From contig JABLXZ010000004.1 in NCBI GenBank assembly GCA_013177935.1, positions 62,001 to 126,000 on the forward strand: a DNA stretch of 64,000 bases, given 5' to 3'. The translations under genes were made by a program, and so were the position numbers. Under the pieces are notes generated by a model that worked only from the letters and a program-made list of their open reading frames with translations, was not told the DNA's origin and did not search any database. This document shows positions 43,301 through 50,418 of the stretch, in pieces. This stretch comes from a candidate division WOR-3 bacterium. GTDB taxonomy: Bacteria > Hydrothermota > Tepidihabitantia > Tepidihabitantales > Tepidihabitantaceae. Numbering within the stretch: the first letter of the stretch is position 1; each line of letters starts with the position of its first letter.

Positions 43301-44212
43301 AAGATTGCCACTATCATCTGCAGCAACACTGGGTGAGAACTTTGCCCCTGTCCAGAGCCCAAATCTTATGGTATCGCTCCACCCTGCCGCTGTTCGGGCA
43401 CGCCACATGATAGAGTTATTACCAGCAATCCAGACAACATTAAAAGTGGAATCATACCAGTTCCAGGTCACACAAGGAGAGACCGCATTTACCCGGCTGT
43501 AAACTGTTTCTACCTCACCCCAGACACCGTTAACCTTCAATTTTGCCAAAATCATTTTAGTAAAACTTTCTATCATCTGATGCCAGACTACTATCAAATT
43601 ACCGCCTGGTGTACAGGCAATCGATGGGTGAATTAATATAAATTCATTCCCAATACGGGCAATGGTATCGCAATCACCCCATCCACTGTCGTAATAAACA
43701 TAGTATAACCATTGTTGCATTCCGGAGCCCAATCTCACCCAGGTGAGATGTACCACTCCGTCTTTATCAATCGCAATCGATACCGCACTATCTCTATCGC
43801 TACCAGTTCTAAATGTGTCCTCTAATTGCCATTCCCCGGAAGAGAAACCACGACGTTTGAGTTTGAGAACGCCAGCAGTTATCCAAGCAACATAAAGGTT
43901 ACCCAGTGAATCGCAACCGATTGTTGGGTCACCAGCACCGTTCAACTCATTTGACAAAATCGTATCCTCCGACCATTCTCCTGTTAATCTATCCCAGCAG
44001 GAGTACCAGACCTGATAAACCCCAGCGACATTTCCCCGCCAGGTGAGATGGATATTTCCATTCGGACTAATCACAACACTCCGGGCGCTACTGTAACAGG
44101 TCAAATCCGAAAATCCCGAACGATTGGTGATTGACTCCACAGGCAACCAAATCCCATACCCCATACTGACCGTAGAGATAAAGATTAAGAATGCCGTTTT
44201 CTTAAAATCCAC
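40307..44212 (-). CDS. Large secreted protein: propeller, five CARDB-like repeats and Kelch-like repeats, T9SS-type end
   Basis: A 1301-residue exported protein with signal peptide about 1-20 (KKTAFLIFISTVSMGYG). Residues about 30-370 have propeller-like strands (SPNGNIHLTWRG, DKDGVVHLTW, DDSGNLHFVW). Residues about 370-930 contain five repeats of about 95-100 residues starting DVGVMRIELPQ, DVVAEEILTP, DVGVARVVFP, DVGTVQITSP and DGAIIRIAAP, resembling CARDB domains. Residues about 960-1230 have six Kelch-like units with the core LKGxxxEFWxY. The end LKPGVYFIILGERRVQSLRV then KKVVVTG is a T9SS-type sorting signal. GTG start; the promoter ends 7 nt before it. Probably surface-exposed; function unknown. 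Confidence 0.8.
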   Translation of the reverse strand: MDFKKTAFLIFISTVSMGYGIWLPVESITNRSGFSDLTCYSSARSVVISPNGNIHLTWRGNVAGVYQVWYSCWDRLTGEWSEDTILSNELNGAGDPTIGCDSLGNLYVAWITAGVLKLKRRGFSSGEWQLEDTFRTGSDRDSAVSIAIDKDGVVHLTWVRLGSGMQQWLYYVYYDSGWGDCDTIARIGNEFILIHPSIACTPGGNLIVVWHQMIESFTKMILAKLKVNGVWGEVETVYSRVNAVSPCVTWNWYDSTFNVVWIAGNNSIMWRARTAAGWSDTIRFGLWTGAKFSPSVAADDSGNLHFVWVNEDSTSQRHKQVCYQKRTNNGIWEEFRTLTEGGNQKDRISITARMGTVQVVWSEQVGTFNWAVRARRKMRAHDVGVMRIELPQSVIDSGSVFVPAAWIGNFGDFVDSVRVLFAVGDSVMCHFLDSIAPGDSVRVVFDSIAVHDREWVAVACSVYVAGDIDERNNTLCDSVFVRVQDVVAEEILTPNGRVPEGLIRPRVKVWNRGNDSAMFGVVCSILTRTGSLIYNDSIRITLGANVSRDTGFTQWNAQVGDYVIRVRTVLSKDMHPENDTMSCEFTVIRHDVGVARVVFPVNVVDSGFCGSPRAVIKNFGSETESFQVLFRSGVDYRDSLIIQGLASGDSIDTTFSRWEARTRGWNSVCCSTQLNNDHNHNNDAVRETVFVRVKDVGTVQITSPGEVVNPGEIQPEALVQNFGNEIASFWVRCEIYDSAEVMVYCDSLETLLPSDSSGLVSFSIWRASGGFYTIWVGTMLNGDLRRDNDSIRLQFRVVRRDGAIIRIAAPQDTVPEGVIEPAVVVANYGEESAEMWVYFAISRMGADVDFEYVDSSSAMVEPGAQREVCFRQWRATSGEYLTFARCDLSGDENPCNDSLQKVVTVESIVYQRWQEELSIPAGPRSLTVRAGGCLVGTSDKVFALKGRSDEWYCYDEYAGSWLVRRPVPGGLKNRKPKSGAAVCWDRSDRIYLLKGGNTREFWCYEISKDSWRELPGLPDGTRNVRYGAGLAFVPKRDSGRVYCLKGTGTNDFLFYLVEKGEWHSRRPVPRGVLNKPVKRGSAIVAVGQRIFCLKGSTNEFYEYLISRDSWRGCASLPFSGSNGLRRCKDGAALASDGVSYIYAFKGGRTVEFWRYDIQADTWEELENIPVGTRWRRVGSGAGLAFVEGKVYALKGGGSREFWSYDATMLQRDANLQNRDTNRSNHEQGYPNREPEGLFDLTLQKQGNGRGQLQPLIFDASGRMRVNERLKPGVYFIILGERRVQSLRVKKVVVTGGLKGRF

Positions 44213-44219
44213 CGACTAA

Positions 44220-44247
44220 ATTACACCCCGGATAGCATAGAAGTCAA
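44220..44247 (-). promoter_or_regulatory. Promoter of the 1301-residue secreted protein gene, leaderless arrangement
   Basis: Minus strand: TTGACT (44247-44242), a 16-nt spacer and TGTAAT (44225-44220), then 7 nt to GTG 44212. No ribosome-binding site is present. Confidence 0.6.
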
Positions 44248-44267
44248 ACGATAACACCCGCATAAAT

Positions 44268-44295
44268 TTGACAAACCGGTATTGCCTATTACACT
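44268..44295 (+). promoter_or_regulatory. Probable promoter of the PAS kinase gene at 44375
   Basis: TTGACA (44268-44273), a 16-nt spacer and TACACT (44290-44295). The leader of about 73 nt contains a short palindrome TGCGG-TAAT-CCGCA near 44324-44337. No clear Shine-Dalgarno site precedes ATG 44375. Confidence 0.5.
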
Positions 44296-44374
44296 TCTAA
44301 CCGGGCTATATGGACCAGGTTATCTGCGGTAATCCGCACTAAAAAATATTGGTCTTGTGCCCTGATGGTGTGTT

Positions 44375-45859
44375 ATGAAGAAAATAAAACCCTATGAAGA
44401 TTTCCTCAAAGACCCGGACTTTTTGAACACCCTCCAGGAAGGGGTGTGGGTCGCGGACAACGAAGGGCGCATCGTATTTGCCAATCGCGGGTTGGCACGG
44501 ATTCTGGGTTATGAAATCCCGGAAAGGATTATCGGTAGACTCTGGCGTGAATTCTTTCCACCGGCTGAAGCCGCGCGCATCGGTAAAATTCGCCCTGATA
44601 TCGAAACCGCCACAGCTGCGCCCATTGAAAGACGCATCATCACACAAACAAGAATCATCGGCAGAGACAGTCGCCAGATTCCTGTTTCCGCCACTCTTAT
44701 CCGTAAGACGCTCGACGGCTCGGACTGGTACATTGGCACCGTAATCGAATCCCCGGTATTCACCAGCACTATCGGTATAACTGAAAGTATGTCTCGCTGG
44801 GTGATGGAAAATTCTGTCGATGGTATCTGTGTTATTGAAAACGGACAACTCATCTATGCCAATCGTCGGCTGGAAGAGTTAACCGGGTACAGCGCACCCC
44901 AGTTAGGCAGAATGAATCTTGAACAACTGTTGAGCCCGGATTACCGTGCAACCATTGCCCCGATTTTCACCGACCCCCACCGACTCTTAGGTCCAGTTCA
45001 CCACGAAGTGAAACTGCAGAATCGGACCGGTCGTGAAATTGAATGCCAGTTACGGGTTGTACCGGTTGAAGAAGGCACGCGCCGTGCCCTTGTTTGCTAT
45101 CTCCGCGACATCTCAGAACTTAAACAGGCAGAGCGGATTCGCACTGAGTTCATCGCTATGGTCTCTCATGACCTTCGCACCCCGCTTGCCGCAATAAAAG
45201 AGGCAATCGCTCTACTCGCTGACACCGCTGCCCGCCGGCTTGAAGATAAACAGCTCCGTTATCTTTCAATCGCCCGCGAAGAAATGGACCGGCTCAACCG
45301 TATGATTGACAACCTGATTGAAGTGGCACGAATGGAAACCGGCAAGGTTATCCTTAACCTTGAAGCGGTCGATTTAAACCAGGTCATTAATATTGCGCTC
45401 GAGAGCCTCGGACTGTTGATCAGCAAAAATAATTTAAAGATTGAACGCCGTGCCCCGGCAAAACTGCCGCCCGTACTTGGCGACCGTGACCGGTTGCTAC
45501 GGGTATTCAATAACCTCCTTGATAACGCCATAAAATATTCGCCCGAAGGCGGTACGATCCGAATTGAAATCGACTTTGTTGACCCGGAAGCCCCGGTACT
45601 TTCCGAAAGTGGCATCCTTGCCAACACCGGCTACCTTGAAGTTACCATCACCGATCAGGGCCCTGGTATCCCTGCGGAATTCCTTGACCGGATATTTGGG
45701 AAATTTGAGAGGGTTGACCCGCACGGTCCGGGTATCGGATTGGGACTGGCGATTGTTCGGTCAATTGTTGAACTGCATCACGGTAAAGTTTGGGCTCGTT
45801 CCACACTTGGGGAAGGAACCAGTTTTAGCGTGATTTTACCAATTAAAGAGGAAGGATAA
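44375..45859 (+). CDS. Cytoplasmic PAS-PAS sensor histidine kinase
   Basis: A 494-residue kinase without transmembrane helices. It has PAS 1 (about 15-125; NTLQEGVWVADNEGRIVFAN), PAS 2 (about 140-250; SVDGICVIENGQLIYANRRL), HisKA with phospho-acceptor H265 in FIAMVSHDLRTPLAAIKEAI, and HATPase_c (NLLDNAIKYSPEGG, DQGPGIPAEFLDRIFGKFER, IGLGLAIVRSIVELHHGKVW). Its signal is unknown and presumably intracellular. It is immediately followed by a receiver-only regulator with which it probably pairs. It may feed a cytoplasmic phosphorelay rather than a DNA-binding regulator. Confidence 0.92.
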   Translation: MKKIKPYEDFLKDPDFLNTLQEGVWVADNEGRIVFANRGLARILGYEIPERIIGRLWREFFPPAEAARIGKIRPDIETATAAPIERRIITQTRIIGRDSRQIPVSATLIRKTLDGSDWYIGTVIESPVFTSTIGITESMSRWVMENSVDGICVIENGQLIYANRRLEELTGYSAPQLGRMNLEQLLSPDYRATIAPIFTDPHRLLGPVHHEVKLQNRTGREIECQLRVVPVEEGTRRALVCYLRDISELKQAERIRTEFIAMVSHDLRTPLAAIKEAIALLADTAARRLEDKQLRYLSIAREEMDRLNRMIDNLIEVARMETGKVILNLEAVDLNQVINIALESLGLLISKNNLKIERRAPAKLPPVLGDRDRLLRVFNNLLDNAIKYSPEGGTIRIEIDFVDPEAPVLSESGILANTGYLEVTITDQGPGIPAEFLDRIFGKFERVDPHGPGIGLGLAIVRSIVELHHGKVWARSTLGEGTSFSVILPIKEEG

Positions 45860-46381
45860 ATGGAAACCAACGCAAAGAAAATTCTCCTTGTCGAAGATGA
45901 GGTCAATCTCCGGGAACTGGTCAAGGCAAGATTAGAGGAAAATGGATATGAGGTGACCATTGCAGGTGATGGTTATCAGGCAATATTTCAGGCTCGCCGG
46001 GTAAAACCCGACTTGATTATCCTTGATTTGATGATACCCCGCCTCGACGGCTATACCGTTTGCCGCACTCTTAAAGCGTCCAGCGACCTTGCCACCGTCC
46101 CGATAATAATGTTTACCGCCCGTTCCTCACCCGACGATATGCGTCGGGGTATGGATATGGGTGCTGATGCCTATGTGACTAAACCGTTTGACCCGGCGAC
46201 TCTTCTGGCGAAAATCGAGGAATTACTCAAACTCAGAACCACGGTTCAAGAAGAACCACCCTCGCCTTCAAGCACGACACCTTCAGATGCGGAAAAAGCC
46301 CACGCCGAACAACGCAAACTGGCAGAAGAACAGAGTCGCAAAGAGGCAGAGGCACGCGCCGAACAAGACAAACAAAATTAG
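45860..46381 (+). CDS. Receiver-only response regulator with charged tail
   Basis: A 173-residue protein with one receiver domain (about 6-125): VEDEVNLREL acidic pocket, phospho-acceptor D56 in IILDLMIP, Thr in MFTARS and Lys in VTKPFDP. The remaining 50 residues are a low-complexity tail (EEPPSPSSTTPSD then many Ala/Glu/Lys/Arg/Gln) with no DNA-binding or enzymatic domain. Such proteins act through protein contacts. GAGGAAGGA precedes the ATG, one base after the kinase stop. It is followed by nadC, which appears unrelated. Confidence 0.9.
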   Translation: METNAKKILLVEDEVNLRELVKARLEENGYEVTIAGDGYQAIFQARRVKPDLIILDLMIPRLDGYTVCRTLKASSDLATVPIIMFTARSSPDDMRRGMDMGADAYVTKPFDPATLLAKIEELLKLRTTVQEEPPSPSSTTPSDAEKAHAEQRKLAEEQSRKEAEARAEQDKQN

Positions 46382-46392
46382 GGACAACCATT

Positions 46393-47211
46393 ATGACTAC
46401 CAGCCAACTAATCAAAGCCGCCCTTGCTGAAGACATCGGCAAAGGTGACATTACCTCCAACCTAATCGTCCCGGAAAAGACGAAAATAACCGCCCATATC
46501 GTTGCCCACTCCACTGGTATCCTTGCTGGTATTAAAATCTGCGCCCAGGTGTTTAAGACTGTTGACCGCCGCATCCGGTTTGAGGCGCTCTATCAGGACC
46601 GAAGCCGATTCCGCGCCGGTGCGGTTTTAGCAATGGTCACCGGTCCAGCACGGAGTATTCTCGCAGCGGAGCGCACAGCCCTTAACTTCCTGTGCCGGCT
46701 CTGCGGTATCGCCACACTAACCGACAAATTTGTCTCCCGGGTCAAGGGCACCAAAGCGGTAATCATTGACACCCGGAAAACAACCCCGGTCTTGCGGGAA
46801 CTGGAGAAGTATGCAGTGCGTTGCGGGGGCGGGAAAAATCACCGCCGGGGTCTATACGATATGATACTAATCAAAGACAACCATCTTGCCATAACCGGTT
46901 CTATTACCGAAGCACTGGCGCGGGTCAAGACCAGCCGCCTGCCCGTCGAAATTGAAGTGCAAACCCTTGATGAACTCCGTGTCGCTCTCGCCGCTGGTGC
47001 CCGCCGCATTATGCTTGACAATATGACGGTACCGCAACTGCGCCGCGCTGTTCAGATTACCGCTGGACGGGCAATTCTCGAAGCCTCAGGCGGTGTCAGT
47101 CTGAAAAATGTTCAGCGCATCGCCCGTACCGGAGTTGATTACATCTCGATTGGTTGCCTCACCCATTCGGCACCGGCCGCCGATATCAGTCTGGAAATTG
47201 TTCGCTCTTAA
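46393..47211 (+). CDS. nadC: Quinolinate phosphoribosyltransferase (decarboxylating)
   Basis: It makes nicotinate mononucleotide from quinolinate and PRPP in NAD biosynthesis. The 272 residues include IKAALAEDIGKGDITSNLIV, RTALNFLCRLCGIATLTDKF, IDTRKTTPVLRELEKYAVRC, GGGKNHRRGLYDMILIKDNH, VEIEVQTLDELRVALAAGA and LEASGGVSLKNVQRIARTGV. All substrate-binding Arg/Lys/His motifs are present. No nadA or nadB is nearby. It follows the receiver gene by 11 nt and converges on dprA with a 4-nt overlap. Confidence 0.95.
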   Translation: MTTSQLIKAALAEDIGKGDITSNLIVPEKTKITAHIVAHSTGILAGIKICAQVFKTVDRRIRFEALYQDRSRFRAGAVLAMVTGPARSILAAERTALNFLCRLCGIATLTDKFVSRVKGTKAVIIDTRKTTPVLRELEKYAVRCGGGKNHRRGLYDMILIKDNHLAITGSITEALARVKTSRLPVEIEVQTLDELRVALAAGARRIMLDNMTVPQLRRAVQITAGRAILEASGGVSLKNVQRIARTGVDYISIGCLTHSAPAADISLEIVRS

Positions 47212-48284
47212 TCTCCCTGAACATAAAACTTACCGGGCAACTGCTTGACCAGACCTTTAACCTCTAATTGAAACAAGAGGTTCAACAGCTCAGCCATTGG
47301 CATTCCCACCAGTTCACAGATTTCGTCGATGTGCTTTGGCTCTGAATCAATCACCTTTAGCACCGGTTTCTCCTCATCCGCAACTGGAATTACTGCCCGC
47401 TCTTCCTGTTGTGCCTTCACTCCTAACCATTCCAGCACATCGTTGGTATCAGTAACAATTTTCGCCCCATCCCGAATCAGTCGATTCGTCCCCCGACTGC
47501 GCTCATCGCCAATCCTACCGGGAACTGCAAAGACCTCACGCCCCTGCTCTCTTGCCCATGCACAAGTATTCAAAACTCCCGATTTTTCTCCGGCTTCCAC
47601 TGCGACGACCGCCTTCGATAGTGCTGAGATCACTCGATTACGTTTGGGAAAATTCATCGCCAGCGGCTCCATTCCCAAAGGATACTCACTTACCACCGCT
47701 CCCTGTTTAACAATCTCCTCAAACAATGGGCGATTTTCGGGCGGATAATAAACATCAATCCCGCAACCCAGCACTGCTATTGTTCTGCCTCCGGCTTCAA
47801 GTACGCCCCGATGTGCCATGGTATCAACACCCCTTGCCAATCCGCTAACTATCGTCACACCACCACGGGCAAGCTCCTGGCCCAGCCGCTTTGCCACCTG
47901 GGCGCCATAAAAAGACGGAACTCTTGTACCTACTACCGCCACTGCGAGTCGGTCCTGCTCACGGATTTCTCCCCGGATGAAAAGCACCGGCGGCATGTGT
48001 GGTACTCCCTTAAGGTTTTCCGGATATCCCTCCTCAAGATAACAAAAGACCTTAACACCTAACCGCTGTGCCTCATCGATTCGTCTCTGGAGTTCAGGCG
48101 GGCGCTGATAAGACGCAATCAGGCGCGCCAGATTCTCGTTGACGCCATCCACTTGCACTAACTCATCAACCTCAGCACCTAATATCCCTTCTGGACTGCC
48201 AAACTTTGCCAAAAGATTTTTCAATCGGAACTCCGTCATCCCGGGCACCGAGTAAAGGTCAAAGAAAAACTCTTTCCCCTTCAT
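47208..48284 (-). CDS. dprA: DNA-processing protein DprA
   Basis: This single-stranded-DNA-binding recombination mediator loads RecA in natural transformation. The 358 residues consist of an N-terminal helix-hairpin-helix-like region, a central Rossmann fold (VAVVGTRVPSFYGAQVAKRL, VSGLARGVDTMAHRGVLEAG, IAVLGCGIDVYYPPENRPLF, SEYPLGMEPLAMNFPKRNRV) and a C-terminal winged-helix domain (about 300-355). Full length and intact. It is the last gene of the rsmD-coaD-obgE-dprA operon, overlapping the obgE stop by 4 nt. Its presence alone does not show competence. Confidence 0.93.
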   Translation of the reverse strand: MKGKEFFFDLYSVPGMTEFRLKNLLAKFGSPEGILGAEVDELVQVDGVNENLARLIASYQRPPELQRRIDEAQRLGVKVFCYLEEGYPENLKGVPHMPPVLFIRGEIREQDRLAVAVVGTRVPSFYGAQVAKRLGQELARGGVTIVSGLARGVDTMAHRGVLEAGGRTIAVLGCGIDVYYPPENRPLFEEIVKQGAVVSEYPLGMEPLAMNFPKRNRVISALSKAVVAVEAGEKSGVLNTCAWAREQGREVFAVPGRIGDERSRGTNRLIRDGAKIVTDTNDVLEWLGVKAQQEERAVIPVADEEKPVLKVIDSEPKHIDEICELVGMPMAELLNLLFQLEVKGLVKQLPGKFYVQGD

Positions 48285-49258
48285 ACAGCATTATTTTTAG
48301 GAAAGACGCGGCCAATAACTTCTTGCAAATCTGCCAAACCCGTACCGGTTAAGGCTGAAACCCAGACCACCGGCAAGTTAGCATTAATTCGGGGACGGTT
48401 ATCACCCATCAAGTCGATTTTATTTACCACCAGTACCGCTGGCTTTTTTAGTAGTTCCGAATTGTACTGCCTCAACTCCGCCTGCAGGAGATTAAAATCT
48501 TGTTCTAATTTCCCTTGTGACCCATCAACTACATACAAAATCATCTTCGTCCGCTCAATATGGCGTAAGAACTGCAATCCCAGACCTTTTCCCTGATGAG
48601 CACCGGCAATGATACCCGGCATATCTGCAACCGTAAATCGCACCTGTCCATTATCAAGTACTCCTAAATTCGGGGCAATAGTTGTAAAAGGATAATCGGC
48701 AATTTTGGGCTTTGCTGCGGTCAAAGCCCTCAACAGTGTTGACTTTCCCGCATTCGGTAAACCAACCAGCCCAATGTCTGCGAGCAGGCGTAAAACCAAT
48801 CGTAGCGTCCGCTCCTCACCAGGAGCACCGGGTTCTGCCTTGCGTGGCGCTCGCTCAACAGGCGTGGCAAAATGAGTATTACCCCAGCCTCCTCTTCCTC
48901 CTTTTGCCACAATCAATCGCTCACCAGGTTTAACCACCTCCCCCAGTTTTTCTCCGGTAACAGCATCGTACACATCAGTGCCCAGAGGCACTGGCAAAAT
49001 CACATCTTCACCACTTTTCCCGTGGCGATTCTTACCCATCCCGTGCTGGCCGCGCTTCGCCTGATATCGACGCCGGTAAACAAAATCGGCAAGCGTCTGG
49101 AGGTGCTCATCACCAACAAGAATTACCGAACCGCCATCACCGCCATCACCGCCATCTGGACCACCTCGCGGTACAAACTTCTCTCTCCGGAACGAAACAC
49201 AGCCATCTCCGCCCTCCCCGGCACGCACATAAATCAACGCCTCGTCAACAAATCGCAT
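48281..49258 (-). CDS. obgE: GTPase ObgE
   Basis: This ribosome-assembly GTPase has 325 residues. A glycine-rich Obg domain (about 1-157; SFRREKFVPRGGPDGGDGGD, GGRGGWGNTHFATP) precedes the G domain with G1 GLPNAGKSTLLRAL, G3 DMPGIIAGAHQGKGLG, G4 VNKID and G5 VSALTGTGL. There is no C-terminal OCT domain, as in shorter Obg proteins. The gene runs between coaD and dprA. Confidence 0.94.
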   Translation of the reverse strand: MRFVDEALIYVRAGEGGDGCVSFRREKFVPRGGPDGGDGGDGGSVILVGDEHLQTLADFVYRRRYQAKRGQHGMGKNRHGKSGEDVILPVPLGTDVYDAVTGEKLGEVVKPGERLIVAKGGRGGWGNTHFATPVERAPRKAEPGAPGEERTLRLVLRLLADIGLVGLPNAGKSTLLRALTAAKPKIADYPFTTIAPNLGVLDNGQVRFTVADMPGIIAGAHQGKGLGLQFLRHIERTKMILYVVDGSQGKLEQDFNLLQAELRQYNSELLKKPAVLVVNKIDLMGDNRPRINANLPVVWVSALTGTGLADLQEVIGRVFPKNNAV

Positions 49259-49264
49259 CGAGTA

Positions 49265-49789
49265 TCAGTACTTGCCAAGCTTCTTCTTTAATGCTGCGAC
49301 CACCGGCTCAGGCGCGAAACAGGACACCTCGCCTCCAGCACGCGCCAGTTCCCGTACCAACGATGAACTTAGATAAAAGTATCGCTCCGATGGCACAAAA
49401 AAAATCGTCTCCATCTCCGGCGCCAATTTCCGATTGGTCAACGCCATCTGAAACTCATAGTCAAAATCCATCACCGCTCGCAGTCCGCGTACCACCGCTT
49501 TCGCTCCCATTTCCCGTACAAAATCCACCAGAAGCCCGTCAAACCCCTCAACCTGAACTCGTTTCATCCCTGAGGTCACCTTTCTGACAAGTGCTATACG
49601 CTCCTCCCAGGTAAAAAGCGGATTTTTCTCCTCTCTCTTAGCCACACCAACAATCACCCGGTCAAAAAGGTGGCATGCCCGTTCAATCACATCAAGATGC
49701 CCAAGTGTAATCGGGTCAAAACTCCCCGGATAAACTGCAACCTTGTCTCTCTGCCTCCTATTCTGTTTCTCTTGCTCCGGGCTTTTCAT
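49265..49789 (-). CDS. coaD: Pantetheine-phosphate adenylyltransferase
   Basis: It makes dephospho-CoA from phosphopantetheine and ATP. The 174 residues contain VAVYPGSFDPITLGHLDVIE with the nucleotidyltransferase TxGH motif, KNPLFTWEERIALVR, VVRGLRAVMDFDYEFQMA and YLSSSLVRELARAGG. The N-terminus carries about 14 extra charged residues. The ATG overlaps the rsmD stop by 4 nt; rsmD-coaD is a common pair. Confidence 0.95.
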   Translation of the reverse strand: MKSPEQEKQNRRQRDKVAVYPGSFDPITLGHLDVIERACHLFDRVIVGVAKREEKNPLFTWEERIALVRKVTSGMKRVQVEGFDGLLVDFVREMGAKAVVRGLRAVMDFDYEFQMALTNRKLAPEMETIFFVPSERYFYLSSSLVRELARAGGEVSCFAPEPVVAALKKKLGKY

Positions 49790-50319
49790 AAAAACCTCCT
49801 GAAAAATGTTAGGACACTTTCACCATACCGCTCCTGGCGTTCCATTTTCCCTTGTAGGGGTACAATAAAATCCTCCCTAACACTATGCTCTAACACCAAC
49901 ACACCTCCCACCCTTAAAACCTCATACTTTAAAACCGCATCCACTACTTTCTGCCCCAACCCTTTTTGATAAGGTGGGTCCGCAAACACAATATCAAAAC
50001 CGGCACCTCTAAGCTTCGGCACTACCCGCAACACATCACCTCTAATTATCCTGGTGCCGTCCAGTTCGGCAACATTCTCCTGAAGACATTTCAGCACTAT
50101 CGCGCTCCTTTCAACAAAAACCGCCTCTTTTGCCCCGCGGGAAACCGCCTCAATTCCCAGGGCGCCACCACCGGCAAACAAATCACACACTCGCGCTCCT
50201 TCAACCTCATTACCGAGGATATTAAAAATCGCCTGGCGGACAATATCCTTTGTCGGACGGATTCCGGACCGAGGATAAACCAACCTGCGGCCTTTAAGCT
50301 TACCACCACTTATCCGCAT
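49786..50319 (-). CDS. rsmD: 16S rRNA (guanine966-N2)-methyltransferase
   Basis: A 177-residue SAM-dependent methyltransferase. MRISGGKLKGRRLVYPRSGI is the typical head, IRPTKDIVRQAIFNIL follows, then the SAM motif VCDLFAGGGALGIEAVSRGA and catalytic DPPY (VFADPPYQKGL). It is first in the operon. The ATG has no Shine-Dalgarno site, and TAATAT ends 7 nt upstream, suggesting a leaderless mRNA. Confidence 0.93.
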   Translation of the reverse strand: MRISGGKLKGRRLVYPRSGIRPTKDIVRQAIFNILGNEVEGARVCDLFAGGGALGIEAVSRGAKEAVFVERSAIVLKCLQENVAELDGTRIIRGDVLRVVPKLRGAGFDIVFADPPYQKGLGQKVVDAVLKYEVLRVGGVLVLEHSVREDFIVPLQGKMERQERYGESVLTFFRRFL

Positions 50320-50326
50320 TCAGGCA

Positions 50327-50354
50327 ATATTAAAAACCTTTCTCAATCTGTCAC
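50327..50354 (-). promoter_or_regulatory. Promoter of rsmD operon, leaderless arrangement
   Basis: Minus strand: GTGACA (50354-50349), a 16-nt spacer and TAATAT (50332-50327), then 7 nt to the ATG of rsmD. Confidence 0.55.
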
Positions 50355-50418
50355 TACACTGCCCGTATCGCTCGCTTTATCCGGTCCGTATTATCAACTC
50401 AATGGCTCTCGTCTTCGC

